The notes beneath the pieces are model-generated. The model was not told where the DNA came from and did no database searches. It saw only the letters and a program-made list of their open reading frames with translations. A stretch of DNA of 7,580 nt from the NCBI GenBank assembly GCA_018400545.1, contig JAGYLT010000105.1, positions 1-7,580 on the forward strand, written 5' to 3'. Shown one piece after another: positions 1 to 6,206 of the stretch (the first letter of the stretch is position 1; every line of letters begins with the position of its first letter). The stretch comes from Bacteroidales bacterium. Its GTDB lineage: Bacteria > Bacteroidota > Bacteroidia > Bacteroidales > 4484-276. The translations under genes were made by a program, and so were the position numbers.

Positions 1-23
1 TCCATAAATAGCAGGGCGCCATA

Positions 24-851
24 CTATTGCCTTCCACGTCCACCTTTGTAATATTGGAGGGCTTTAGGCAAAAACGCCTCTAAATCGGTGATCCTTGTTT
101 GATCGGAAGGGTGCGTGCTCAGAAATTCCGGCGGTTTCCGGCCACCTGACTCCGACATCCGTTGCCAGAATTCAACGGCTGTTGTAGGGTCATAGTCTGC
201 CATGGCCATAAAAATGAGCCCCAGTTTATCCGCTTCTGTTTCGTGAGCCCGCGAATAGGGCAGACTTACACCCACTGAAGTCCCGACACCGTAAGCCATC
301 ATAAACAGGCTTTTGGTTTCTTCGGGTTTTTCATCAACCGCAGCAGCCAGAGCCAGTCCTCCGGTTTCGATGAGCATGGCCTGGCTCATACGTTCGTTTC
401 CATGGCGGGCCACAGCGTGCGCGATCTCATGTCCCATCACCACGGCCAGTCCCGCTTCGGTTTTCGTGTAAGGCAAAATGCCTGTATAAACCACCACTTT
501 GCCGCCCGGCATACACCATGCATTGGGCACATCCTCTTCCACCAGGTTGAATTCCCACTCATAATTGTCGATGCGGGAACTCATGCCATTATCACCCATA
601 TACTCAATAACAGCTTTGGCGATGTTATCACCGACCCTTTTCACCAGATCGGTTTTGCGTCGATCGTCCGATAGGTTATGTTCACGCAAAAAATCATCGT
701 AGCTGGTCATGCTCATGGCTACCAACTGCGACTCAGGTAAAAGGCTGAGCTGTTGACGCCCGGTTAACGGAACGGTGGAACATGATTGCAAAAACCAGCC
801 CGCGGCAGAAACGAAGACAGCAAAAGAGAACATGAAGAATATTCTTTTCAT
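24..851 (-). CDS. M48-family zinc metalloprotease, lipoprotein
   Basis: This is a 275-residue zinc-dependent endopeptidase of the M48 family, in the LoiP/YggG/BepA-like group. Members usually act in the periplasm on misfolded or misassembled envelope proteins. Seen in the sequence: an N-terminal hydrophobic signal ending in a lipobox-like LQSC, with Cys24 as the lipidation site; the zinc motif HEIAH at about residues 141-145; a downstream SRAHETEAD segment whose ExxxD (about 204-208) supplies the third zinc ligand; the family motifs NAWCMPGGKVVVYTG (about 110-124) and STHPSDQTRI (about 245-254). Length is normal for single-domain M48 lipoproteins. The reading frame opens further upstream with a TTG at 884, but the ATG at 851 puts the charged MKR directly before the hydrophobic core and is preferred. 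No acidic lipoprotein surface-export signal follows the cysteine, so a periplasm-facing location is inferred. The gene stands alone, divergent from the esterase. The exact substrate is unknown. Confidence 0.93.
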   Translation of the reverse strand: MKRIFFMFSFAVFVSAAGWFLQSCSTVPLTGRQQLSLLPESQLVAMSMTSYDDFLREHNLSDDRRKTDLVKRVGDNIAKAVIEYMGDNGMSSRIDNYEWEFNLVEEDVPNAWCMPGGKVVVYTGILPYTKTEAGLAVVMGHEIAHAVARHGNERMSQAMLIETGGLALAAAVDEKPEETKSLFMMAYGVGTSVGVSLPYSRAHETEADKLGLIFMAMADYDPTTAVEFWQRMSESGGRKPPEFLSTHPSDQTRITDLEAFLPKALQYYKGGRGRQ

Positions 852-915
852 GGCAGATATCGTTAATGAATTGTTTCGTTGCAAATTAACAACAGAAATA
901 CAAATATCAGGAAAT

Positions 916-941
916 TTTCAATGGATTTTACCCAATTGAAA
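916..941. repeat. 7-bp inverted repeat in the divergent spacer
   Basis: The arms TTTCAAT (916-922) and ATTGAAA (935-941) are perfect inverted copies separated by 12 bp. They lie in the A/T-rich spacer between the M48 gene and the esterase gene, about 35 bp upstream of the esterase -7 box. This could be a regulator site, but arms this short occur by chance in A/T-rich DNA. Confidence 0.25.
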
Positions 942-976
942 TCCTTTCGAAATAAATCGAACTTGAAACTTAATTA

Positions 977-984
977 TAACTTTG
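977..984 (+). promoter_or_regulatory. Candidate -7 promoter box for the esterase gene
   Basis: TAACTTTG is a perfect match to the Bacteroidota -7 consensus TAnnTTTG. Transcription would begin a few bases downstream, near 988-992, giving a leader of about 12-22 nt. No TTTG -33 box lies at the expected 17-23 bp spacing; a TTG at 963-965 is too close. The call therefore rests on the -7 box and its position only. Confidence 0.5.
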
Positions 985-1003
985 AAGCCCAATCTAAAAA
1001 AGT

Positions 1004-2170
1004 ATGACCATGAAATACGTTTTTATTTTTATTTATCTATTTATTGTAACATCAGCATCTGCACAGGAAACCATTTACGACACAATCGTGCACGATGGCC
1101 TGCAACGCTCATACATTCTGTACGTCCCTGACAGTTATTTCCCCTCGCAGGAAACCCCTTTGGTGATTAATTTTCACGGCTACACCAGCACTGCATTTGA
1201 GCAGATGAATTACGGTGATTTCAGAACTATTGCCGACACCGCCGGATTCCTGCTGGTCCATCCCATGGGGACCACTGACGGCCTTGGAAACACATACTGG
1301 AACGCCAACTGGGGCGGCGATGTTGACGACATTGGGTTTACCGAAGCGTTGATCGATTCGCTGACTGTGGATTATAACATTGATCCGAACCGGGTTTTCA
1401 GCACGGGCATGTCAAACGGCGGATTTATGAGCTATACGCTTGCCTGCGAACTGAGCCACCGCATTGCAGCCATCGCTTCCGTTACGGGAACCATGAACAC
1501 GAATCAGTCCGGCAATTGCGAACCGGAACATCCCATGCCGGTGATGGAAATTCATGGTACCGCTGATTTTGTGGTCCCTTACAACGGGAATGCTTTTATG
1601 GAATCCATACCTAACACACTCGCTTTTTGGGTCAATTTTAACCAGTGTAATGAAGTGCCGGAGATTTCCGAAATCCCGGATATTGACCCAAACGATGGCT
1701 GCACCGCAGAACTGCATTTTTATGGTAACGGATCAAACGGAGTTACTGTGGAACATTTCAAAATCATCAACGGCGGACATACCTGGCCGGGATCAGCATT
1801 TCCAAGTGGCTCAGGTAATACAAATCAGGATATCGACGCTTCTGCTGAAATCTGGAAATTTTTCAGTAAATACGACATCAACGGACTCATAAATCCATTA
1901 AATACTTCCCGGTTTAGCCCTGTTGATTTCGAAATATTGGTTTACCCCAACCCGGCCCATCAAACCGTTTTCATCGAAACAAAAAATGCGCCTATCGACA
2001 AATTTGTGATTTATGATTATCAGGGAAAACCGCAAATAAGCAGACATGTCAGTAGCGGCGAAAAGCTTATTCAGATTGATACCGGCCAATTGCCGGAAGG
2101 ATTATATATTTTGATGGTTTTTGGAAATCAGTGTCAGGAGTTGCAAAACATAAAACTGGCGATAAACTGA
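1004..2170 (+). CDS. Secreted LpqC/PHB-depolymerase-type esterase with T9SS sorting domain
   Basis: This 388-residue secreted serine hydrolase belongs to the alpha/beta-hydrolase family that includes LpqC, PHB depolymerases and feruloyl or acetylxylan esterases. It probably cleaves ester bonds in extracellular polymers. Seen in the sequence: a signal peptide with an ASA|Q cleavage site after residue 20; an oxyanion-type FHGY (57-60); WNANWGGDVDDIGF (99-112), typical of the family; the nucleophile elbow GMSNGG with Ser137; Asp188 in HGTAD; His259 in NGGHTWPG. Cysteines 148, 172, 215 and 233 could form two disulfides. The catalytic domain ends near residue 290, and a T9SS type A sorting domain follows. 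Translation may start at ATG 1004 or ATG 1010; both give the same mature protein. The gene has its own candidate promoter and is not clearly in an operon. The substrate cannot be read from the sequence; the family is broad, and PHB itself is not specifically indicated. Confidence 0.9.
   Translation: MTMKYVFIFIYLFIVTSASAQETIYDTIVHDGLQRSYILYVPDSYFPSQETPLVINFHGYTSTAFEQMNYGDFRTIADTAGFLLVHPMGTTDGLGNTYWNANWGGDVDDIGFTEALIDSLTVDYNIDPNRVFSTGMSNGGFMSYTLACELSHRIAAIASVTGTMNTNQSGNCEPEHPMPVMEIHGTADFVVPYNGNAFMESIPNTLAFWVNFNQCNEVPEISEIPDIDPNDGCTAELHFYGNGSNGVTVEHFKIINGGHTWPGSAFPSGSGNTNQDIDASAEIWKFFSKYDINGLINPLNTSRFSPVDFEILVYPNPAHQTVFIETKNAPIDKFVIYDYQGKPQISRHVSSGEKLIQIDTGQLPEGLYILMVFGNQCQELQNIKLAIN
1934..2167 (+). 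other. T9SS type A C-terminal sorting domain of the esterase
   Basis: The last 78 or so residues of the esterase show the pattern of type A sorting domains: a VYPNP opening (about 313-317), alternating beta-strand segments, FVIYDYQGK, a LPEGLYIL motif (about 363-370), and a short hydrophobic/basic end, IKLAIN. By family knowledge, such domains direct a protein already in the periplasm through the type IX translocon and are removed on release or on attachment to the surface. The T9SS plug gene in the same window fits this reading. Confidence 0.85.
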
Positions 2171-2223
2171 AAGCCACTACCCAAATAAATTGAAAAATCG
2201 ACGACTGCCTGTTGCACTTTACA

Positions 2224-2231
2224 TAAATTTG
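2224..2231 (+). promoter_or_regulatory. Candidate -7 promoter box for the ABC transporter operon
   Basis: TAAATTTG matches TAnnTTTG exactly and ends 22 bp before the ATG at 2254, so the leader would be about 15-19 nt. The nearest TTG triplets (2190-2192 and 2212-2214) are not at the usual -33 spacing. The 83-bp gap after the esterase contains no clear hairpin terminator, so read-through from the esterase is also possible. Confidence 0.45.
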
Positions 2232-2253
2232 CTGAAAAGCGATTGACTTGCTT

Positions 2254-3186
2254 ATGAAGATTATCTCAATTAAAGGCCTCCGGAAATCATTTGGCAAACT
2301 GAAAGCCGTTAAAGGAATTGACCTTGAGGTGGAAAAAGGTGAATTTTTTGGTTTGCTTGGCCCCAACGGCGCTGGAAAAACCACCACAATCAACATATTG
2401 AGCACCGTATTAAAACCCGATGCCGGAGAAATAACCATTAACGGTTTTAACCTGAAACGGGATCCCGCAAAATGCAAACAATCCATCGGGATTGTCCCAC
2501 AGGAACTGGCGCTTTATGAGGAACTCACCGCAAAAGAAAACCTGGTTTTTTGGGGCAGTTTTTACAACATTTCAAAATCGAAAGCTGCCGACAGGGCCGA
2601 GGAATTGCTTAAATTGTTTGAATTACAGGACCGGAAAAACGCGCTCATCAAAACTTTCTCGGGCGGAATGAAACGGCGCATAAATATCGCCGCCGCCATG
2701 CTTCACCAACCCGACATTTTGCTGATGGACGAGCCCACAGTTGGCGTTGACCCGCAAAGCCGTCATAAAATTTATGATGTACTGGCTGAATTTTCTGAAT
2801 CCGGAATGACCATCATCTACACCACCCACTACATGGATGAGGTGGAAAAACTCTGCAACCGGATCGGCATCATCGATCATGGTGAAATCATTGCCCGCGG
2901 AACACTCGAAGAACTGCGAAAAACCACAGGTACAGAACAAAACATTGTAATCCGGTTTGAGAAGAAAAACGATCACGCTCTGGAGGAAATGAAAACAGAA
3001 TTCAACGATCGCATCCAGATTTTGGAAGACAGACTGATATTTAACGCCCGGGATGTATCCAGGGAACTGCCTGTTTTAATCAAAAAATGCACCCAATCTT
3101 GCAGCGCCATAACGCACATTGCCATCGAGCAGGCCAGTCTGGAAACAGTGTTTTTGAAATTAACCGGGAGGAAGTTGAGGGAGTGA
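2254..3186 (+). CDS. ABC transporter ATP-binding protein (exporter type)
   Basis: This 310-residue cytoplasmic ATPase powers the permease encoded just downstream. All nucleotide-binding elements are present, numbered from the ATG: Walker A GPNGAGKTT (about 36-44), Q-loop VPQE (about 81-84), signature FSGGMKRR (about 135-142), Walker B ILLMDEP with catalytic Glu160, D-loop region VGVDPQ, and switch His192 in YTTHYMDEVE. An extension of about 80 residues follows and ends in the SLETVFLKLTGR motif found in DrrA/NatA-like exporter ATPases. A TTG two codons upstream (2248) is in frame, but the ATG at 2254 gives the standard N-terminus MKIISIKGLRKSFG. The stop codon lies inside a heptamer repeat, and the permease begins 47 bp later, so the two genes are probably one operon. 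Family knowledge points to export of a drug, lipid, peptide or ion; the substrate cannot be assigned. Confidence 0.95.
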   Translation: MKIISIKGLRKSFGKLKAVKGIDLEVEKGEFFGLLGPNGAGKTTTINILSTVLKPDAGEITINGFNLKRDPAKCKQSIGIVPQELALYEELTAKENLVFWGSFYNISKSKAADRAEELLKLFELQDRKNALIKTFSGGMKRRINIAAAMLHQPDILLMDEPTVGVDPQSRHKIYDVLAEFSESGMTIIYTTHYMDEVEKLCNRIGIIDHGEIIARGTLEELRKTTGTEQNIVIRFEKKNDHALEEMKTEFNDRIQILEDRLIFNARDVSRELPVLIKKCTQSCSAITHIAIEQASLETVFLKLTGRKLRE

Positions 3187-3201
3187 GTGGTGAGTGGTGA
3201 G
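3183..3201. repeat. GTGAGTG heptamer tandem repeat at the ATPase/permease junction
   Basis: Two perfect copies of GTGAGTG (3183-3189 and 3190-3196) are followed by five bases of a third (3197-3201). The ATPase stop codon TGA (3184-3186) is part of the first copy. Because the unit is 7 bp, its TGA recurs at 3184, 3191 and 3198, one in each forward reading frame. Confidence 0.8.
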
Positions 3202-3233
3202 CTGAGTTAAAACATTGAAATACAATAATTAAT

Positions 3234-4469
3234 ATGATTAAGATTGCCATAAAAGACCTGAAAATATTTTTGCGGGACATTAAAGCGGTATTGCTTTCAT
3301 TTTTGCTGCCCATTGCATTAATCACATTATTTAGCCTGGCATTTGGCGGACTCGGCGAAGATCAGTCAGCGCAAAATCCCGTGAGCATTTTTGTGGCCGA
3401 CAACGACAGTACGGCTACTTCGCAGGACATCATCACCAAACTGGATAACCTGGAGGAAATTGAACTTTCGCCCATCGCTTTCGAAACCGGGAAAAATGAA
3501 ATCATGAATGGCAATAAACTGGCTATGCTGGTTCTTCACAAGGGCTTTGCCGATTCAGTGGAGGCCGGACATAAAGAACCCATCGAACTGTTTTATGACG
3601 AAGCCCGCGAAATGGAAGCCGGTCTGGTGCAATACGCCCTCATCAGCAACCTGATGGAAGTGCTTGGATCGCAATCCATGAAAAAGAAAATCATCAAATC
3701 GGTCAACAGCCGCTATCCTGACATAGACCCTCAGATCATGGCCAGCATCGAAGAAGAGATCGCTATGCAATTTGAACCGGCTGAGGGCGAATCGAATGGT
3801 AATATTATGGATAACACAGGCGGACTGGAGATCACCGCACTTTCCAGAAAAAAATCGGTGAACTGGGCATTGATCCAGTCCTTTGCCGGAACCGCCGTTA
3901 TGATGCTGCTTTTCAGTGTGGCCGCCATGGGAAGTTCCATACTCGCCGAACGTGAAGACGGCACCCTGAAACGATTGCTCTATTCTCCGGTGAACCCGTT
4001 GAATATTTTATTCGGAAAAATGGTCAATGCCATTGTTGTTGGTTTTTTCCAACTTGTTGTAATGCTGCTATTCTCGATCCTCGTACTGGGCCTCGACCTG
4101 GAGGGGAACATTTTCTATCTCTTCATGGTCATTCTGGCCACAGCCTTTGCCTGCTCTGGCTTTGGGATTTTTATTGCGGCCATCAGTACCAGCCGGAAGC
4201 AGGCCGAAAGCCTCTCGACAATCATTATACTTATTATGTCGGCCATTGGGGGAAGTATGATCCCGATCTTTTTCATGCCTGAAATCATGCAAAAAATGTC
4301 GGTGGTATCTGTTAACTACTGGGCAATCCAGGGCTTTTTTGATGTGCTGGGCCGCGATGCAGCGATGGGGCCTGTTATGACCAAAGTCGGGATACTGTTT
4401 TTAATCGGAATCCTTATGAGCATAATTTCAGCGGTACTGTTCCGGCGAAACATGCTCAGGGTTGTATGA
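3234..4469 (+). CDS. ABC-2 type transporter permease
   Basis: This 411-residue inner-membrane permease is the partner of the preceding ATPase. Visible topology: a short cytoplasmic N-terminus, TM1 at about residues 17-38, a large extracytoplasmic domain at about 40-208, then five more membrane segments at about 213-236, 258-286, 293-317, 327-348 and 383-404. This is the ABC2_membrane_3 layout. The cytoplasmic LAEREDGTLKRLLYSP segment (about 237-252), after TM2, is the conserved ABC-2 coupling region. The length is usual for the family. There is no good promoter in the 47-bp gap upstream, which supports co-transcription with the ATPase. Only one permease gene is present, so the working transporter is probably a homodimer of permease with two ATPase copies. 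The substrate is unknown. The 3' end converges on the plug gene with 19 bp between the stop codons and no visible hairpin terminator. Confidence 0.94.
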   Translation: MIKIAIKDLKIFLRDIKAVLLSFLLPIALITLFSLAFGGLGEDQSAQNPVSIFVADNDSTATSQDIITKLDNLEEIELSPIAFETGKNEIMNGNKLAMLVLHKGFADSVEAGHKEPIELFYDEAREMEAGLVQYALISNLMEVLGSQSMKKKIIKSVNSRYPDIDPQIMASIEEEIAMQFEPAEGESNGNIMDNTGGLEITALSRKKSVNWALIQSFAGTAVMMLLFSVAAMGSSILAEREDGTLKRLLYSPVNPLNILFGKMVNAIVVGFFQLVVMLLFSILVLGLDLEGNIFYLFMVILATAFACSGFGIFIAAISTSRKQAESLSTIIILIMSAIGGSMIPIFFMPEIMQKMSVVSVNYWAIQGFFDVLGRDAAMGPVMTKVGILFLIGILMSIISAVLFRRNMLRVV

Positions 4470-4488
4470 AAAAACCAGTGAAGAAAAT

Positions 4489-5814
4489 TTAATTCGGAAA
4501 GGTCAGGATTCGGGTAACATTCACAAGCCTGTCGTATCTTCCACCCAGCGGCTTGTAATAAATAAAAAAGCTGTATTCATTGTTCATATCAAAGAAATTC
4601 CCTTCCATCATTTCTAATTCACCAACTTTCGAGTTATTCGGCAACATCAGGTAATGATAATTGTAATAGCCCTGTTTGAGAAACAGCGTTCCGTCAAAAC
4701 CACCCCGTTCGTAGTTGTACGATAACTTGGCTTCGGGCAGATACTGCCAGTAGGTGAGGCCGCCCATGATGTATAAATTTCCCTGAATAAGCGGTGTTTT
4801 GTATGGAATAAAAAAATGCACATTGGCATAATCAGCCTCAAAATGGGTGTTGTACATATCCTCGGTCTTGATCAGGAAGCGGCCGTTCATGCTTTCCTGC
4901 ACGTTCTCGAAAACCTGCTTGTTTTTTACTTCGTCATCGTGCAAAAAAACCTGGTAGCCATCCTGAGGCGTGTATTCGATAGCACCTACCCTGAAGGAAT
5001 TATATCGCAGGCTCTTCATATCGAAATATCGGAAAGCATTGCCTCCGTCGAAAACATTGATCCCATCATGATCGTAAATCAATTCTGTTCCTGAGATCAG
5101 GCGTGGCTGCAAATCTGTGATGGCATTGTCCCAGCGGCCGTTCTGGCGGATGGTGACGTCAATTTCGCGATACGGATCGCTAATGGGCAATCCCGCGGTT
5201 TGAATACTAAACCTGACTTCCTGCCTTGAATCGCGCTCTGAAATATTTGCAGGCTTCCTTACCCTTGCCATTACGGTTACTTTGGGTTCAACCACAAAAA
5301 ATCGATGGGTAAAGGCCACATCATCAGGATTTCCGTCCAGATAAACTTTGAGCAAATAGTTTCCTGAGAGCCTCCATTGTATGATGTCGTTGGGCAGGGT
5401 TTTCCAGTAGTGGGTATATCCCTGCAGGGTATTCATCGAATACTGAAAATTGTCGATAAAATCATCCTGAAAACTTTCGAGATATTCGTTGGGCATCAGG
5501 TCCGACTCATTCCAGTCGGAATCGCAATGGATAATGGTATATTCATATTTTTTGTAATCGGCATCCAGATCATCAAAACTGAACATCAGCTTCTCGTCAG
5601 AGTTCAAAAATAAAATCGGCTCCTCCATCTCCTCCCCTTCTTTGTAAACCAAAACCGTTTTTATATTGTCTTTGTAGATGTAGTCAGAATTTCTTACAAA
5701 GTTCTCCTGGTAATAGTCAACCGATTCTGAATCCTGGGCCAGGCCTGTGAAAACAGCCCCGGTAAAAAAGATCATGGCGAAAAGGAATTTCACTAAAAAA
5801 AATGTGTTGTGCAT
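4489..5814 (-). CDS. Type IX secretion system plug protein (former DUF5103)
   Basis: This 441-residue exported protein belongs to the Bacteroidota family formerly called DUF5103. The family is now linked to the T9SS plug, which closes the periplasmic mouth of the giant SprA/Sov outer-membrane channel when PorV-bound substrate is absent. Seen in the sequence: a signal peptide with cleavage after GLA at about residue 26; an N-terminal beta domain with NIKTVLVY, LMFSFDDLDADYKKYEYTII, HCDSDW (about 96-101), NEYLESF, and NTLQGYTHYWKTLPND; then SGNYLLKVY (about 150-158) and HRFFVVEP. The C-terminal half is rich in aromatic residues. The ATG at 5814 is chosen over the in-frame TTG at 5832 because that TTG falls inside the -7 promoter box. 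The gene is monocistronic as far as can be seen, divergent from nqrA and convergent with the permease. The T9SS role rests on family recognition from memory, not on a search. Confidence 0.87.
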   Translation of the reverse strand: MHNTFFLVKFLFAMIFFTGAVFTGLAQDSESVDYYQENFVRNSDYIYKDNIKTVLVYKEGEEMEEPILFLNSDEKLMFSFDDLDADYKKYEYTIIHCDSDWNESDLMPNEYLESFQDDFIDNFQYSMNTLQGYTHYWKTLPNDIIQWRLSGNYLLKVYLDGNPDDVAFTHRFFVVEPKVTVMARVRKPANISERDSRQEVRFSIQTAGLPISDPYREIDVTIRQNGRWDNAITDLQPRLISGTELIYDHDGINVFDGGNAFRYFDMKSLRYNSFRVGAIEYTPQDGYQVFLHDDEVKNKQVFENVQESMNGRFLIKTEDMYNTHFEADYANVHFFIPYKTPLIQGNLYIMGGLTYWQYLPEAKLSYNYERGGFDGTLFLKQGYYNYHYLMLPNNSKVGELEMMEGNFFDMNNEYSFFIYYKPLGGRYDRLVNVTRILTFPN

Positions 5815-5829
5815 GATGTAGAATTTTTT

Positions 5830-5862
5830 CAAAAATAGCGATAATCTCCGTCTTTAATCAAA
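5830..5862 (-). promoter_or_regulatory. Bacteroidota promoter of the plug gene
   Basis: Read on the minus strand, TTTG (5862-5859), a 21-bp spacer and TATTTTTG (5837-5830) match the full Bacteroidota vegetative consensus TTTG-N17-23-TAnnTTTG. The predicted start is near 5822-5827, leaving a very short A-rich leader before the ATG at 5814. This is the most complete promoter in the window. Confidence 0.72.
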
Positions 5863-5930
5863 AACCGGGCAATAGTGAATAAATCTTTTTAAATTTCTTA
5901 TTTCGGCAATTAAACCCTTCAATATTTTTT

Positions 5931-5948
5931 TTGTTAATGGATTAACAA
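5931..5948. promoter_or_regulatory. 18-bp palindromic operator candidate (CRP/FNR-like geometry)
   Basis: TTGTTAATGGATTAACAA consists of two perfect 8-bp inverted arms around a central GG. Its core, TGTTA-N6-TAACA, has the same half-site length and spacing as CRP-type sites (TGTGA-N6-TCACA). Its centre lies about 27 bp upstream of the first base of the -7 box at 5967, or about 40 bp before the predicted transcription start. It occupies the region where a -33 box would be, and none is present. The position suits an activator that contacts RNA polymerase, but a repressor site cannot be excluded. The binding protein is unknown. Confidence 0.55.
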
Positions 5949-5966
5949 TACACGCAAATAAATACA

Positions 5967-5974
5967 TATTTTTG
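5967..5974 (+). promoter_or_regulatory. Candidate -7 promoter box for nqrA, no -33 box
   Basis: TATTTTTG matches TAnnTTTG exactly. The expected -33 location (ending at about 5943-5949) holds no TTTG or TTG; the right arm of the 18-bp palindrome lies there instead. Transcription would start near 5978-5982, 225 nt or so upstream of nqrA. Confidence 0.5.
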
Positions 5975-6089
5975 CAAACCGAATTTGTTATCAGCGTCAA
6001 TGTTAGTATGTTCGAAAACAAGTAAAAACCTGACTTAAATCAACCTTTTTAATCAGATGTATCAAAAAGGGCTAAATATTAACATGCAG

Positions 6090-6135
6090 TGAATTAAAAT
6101 TGAAAAGCTGGCCAAAATGAATACATTTTAATTCA
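6090..6135. repeat. 11-bp A/T-rich inverted repeat upstream of nqrA
   Basis: TGAATTAAAAT (6090-6100) and ATTTTAATTCA (6125-6135) are perfect inverted copies separated by 24 bp. In RNA this would form a weak A/U stem with a large loop; in DNA it could be a spaced operator. It abuts TATTATTG (6136-6143), a one-mismatch -7 box that could serve as a nearer nqrA promoter, although no -33 box is in place for it. Confidence 0.4.
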
Positions 6136-6150
6136 TATTATTGCACCGCT

Positions 6151-6174
6151 TTTCGCGAAATTTTGCATAAAATT
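6151..6174. repeat. Overlapping palindromes 35-55 bp before nqrA
   Basis: TTTCGCGAAA (6151-6160) is a perfect 10-bp palindrome. It overlaps by two bases a second inverted repeat, AATTTT-GCAT-AAAATT (6159-6174). Either could bind a dimeric regulator, or together they could form a small hairpin near the nqrA start. No function can be read directly. Confidence 0.35.
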
Positions 6175-6206
6175 CATAAATACAGGTACCATTTTGAATT
6201 AAACAT

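Larger units (their letters stand above)
5863..6206. other. Long A/T-rich spacer and likely nqrA leader
   Basis: This non-coding stretch of about 340 bp separates the plug promoter from nqrA. It holds an 18-bp palindrome and a perfect -7 box in its left third, and inverted repeats in the 120 bp before nqrA, all listed separately. Only very short open frames occur (for example 6000-6038 and 6057-6092). I see no tRNA, no recognisable riboswitch and no hairpin terminator. If the box at 5967 is the main promoter, nqrA has a leader of about 225 nt, much longer than the leaders predicted for the other genes here. Confidence 0.6.

Noticed and set aside
402..674. Open frame on the plus strand inside the M48 gene
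   Set aside because: It is antisense to a well-supported gene, has no recognisable domain, and has no promoter or ribosome-binding support. The same applies to the other antisense frames within the esterase, ABC, plug and nqrA genes.
852..884. Upstream TTG start adding 11 residues to the M48 protein
   Set aside because: The extension MQRNNSLTISA is polar and would push the lipoprotein signal inward; the ATG at 851 gives a standard signal peptide.
2248..2253. TTG start two codons before the ABC ATPase ATG
   Set aside because: The ATG at 2254 gives the normal family N-terminus, and the TTG adds only two residues.
5815..5832. TTG start adding MKKFYI to the plug protein
   Set aside because: The TTG triplet is the end of the TATTTTTG promoter box, so it would lie upstream of the transcription start.
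6000..6038. 12-codon open frame in the nqrA leader (MLVCSKTSKNLT)
   Set aside because: It is too short and lacks a ribosome-binding signal or codon evidence; a leader peptide cannot be supported from one sequence.
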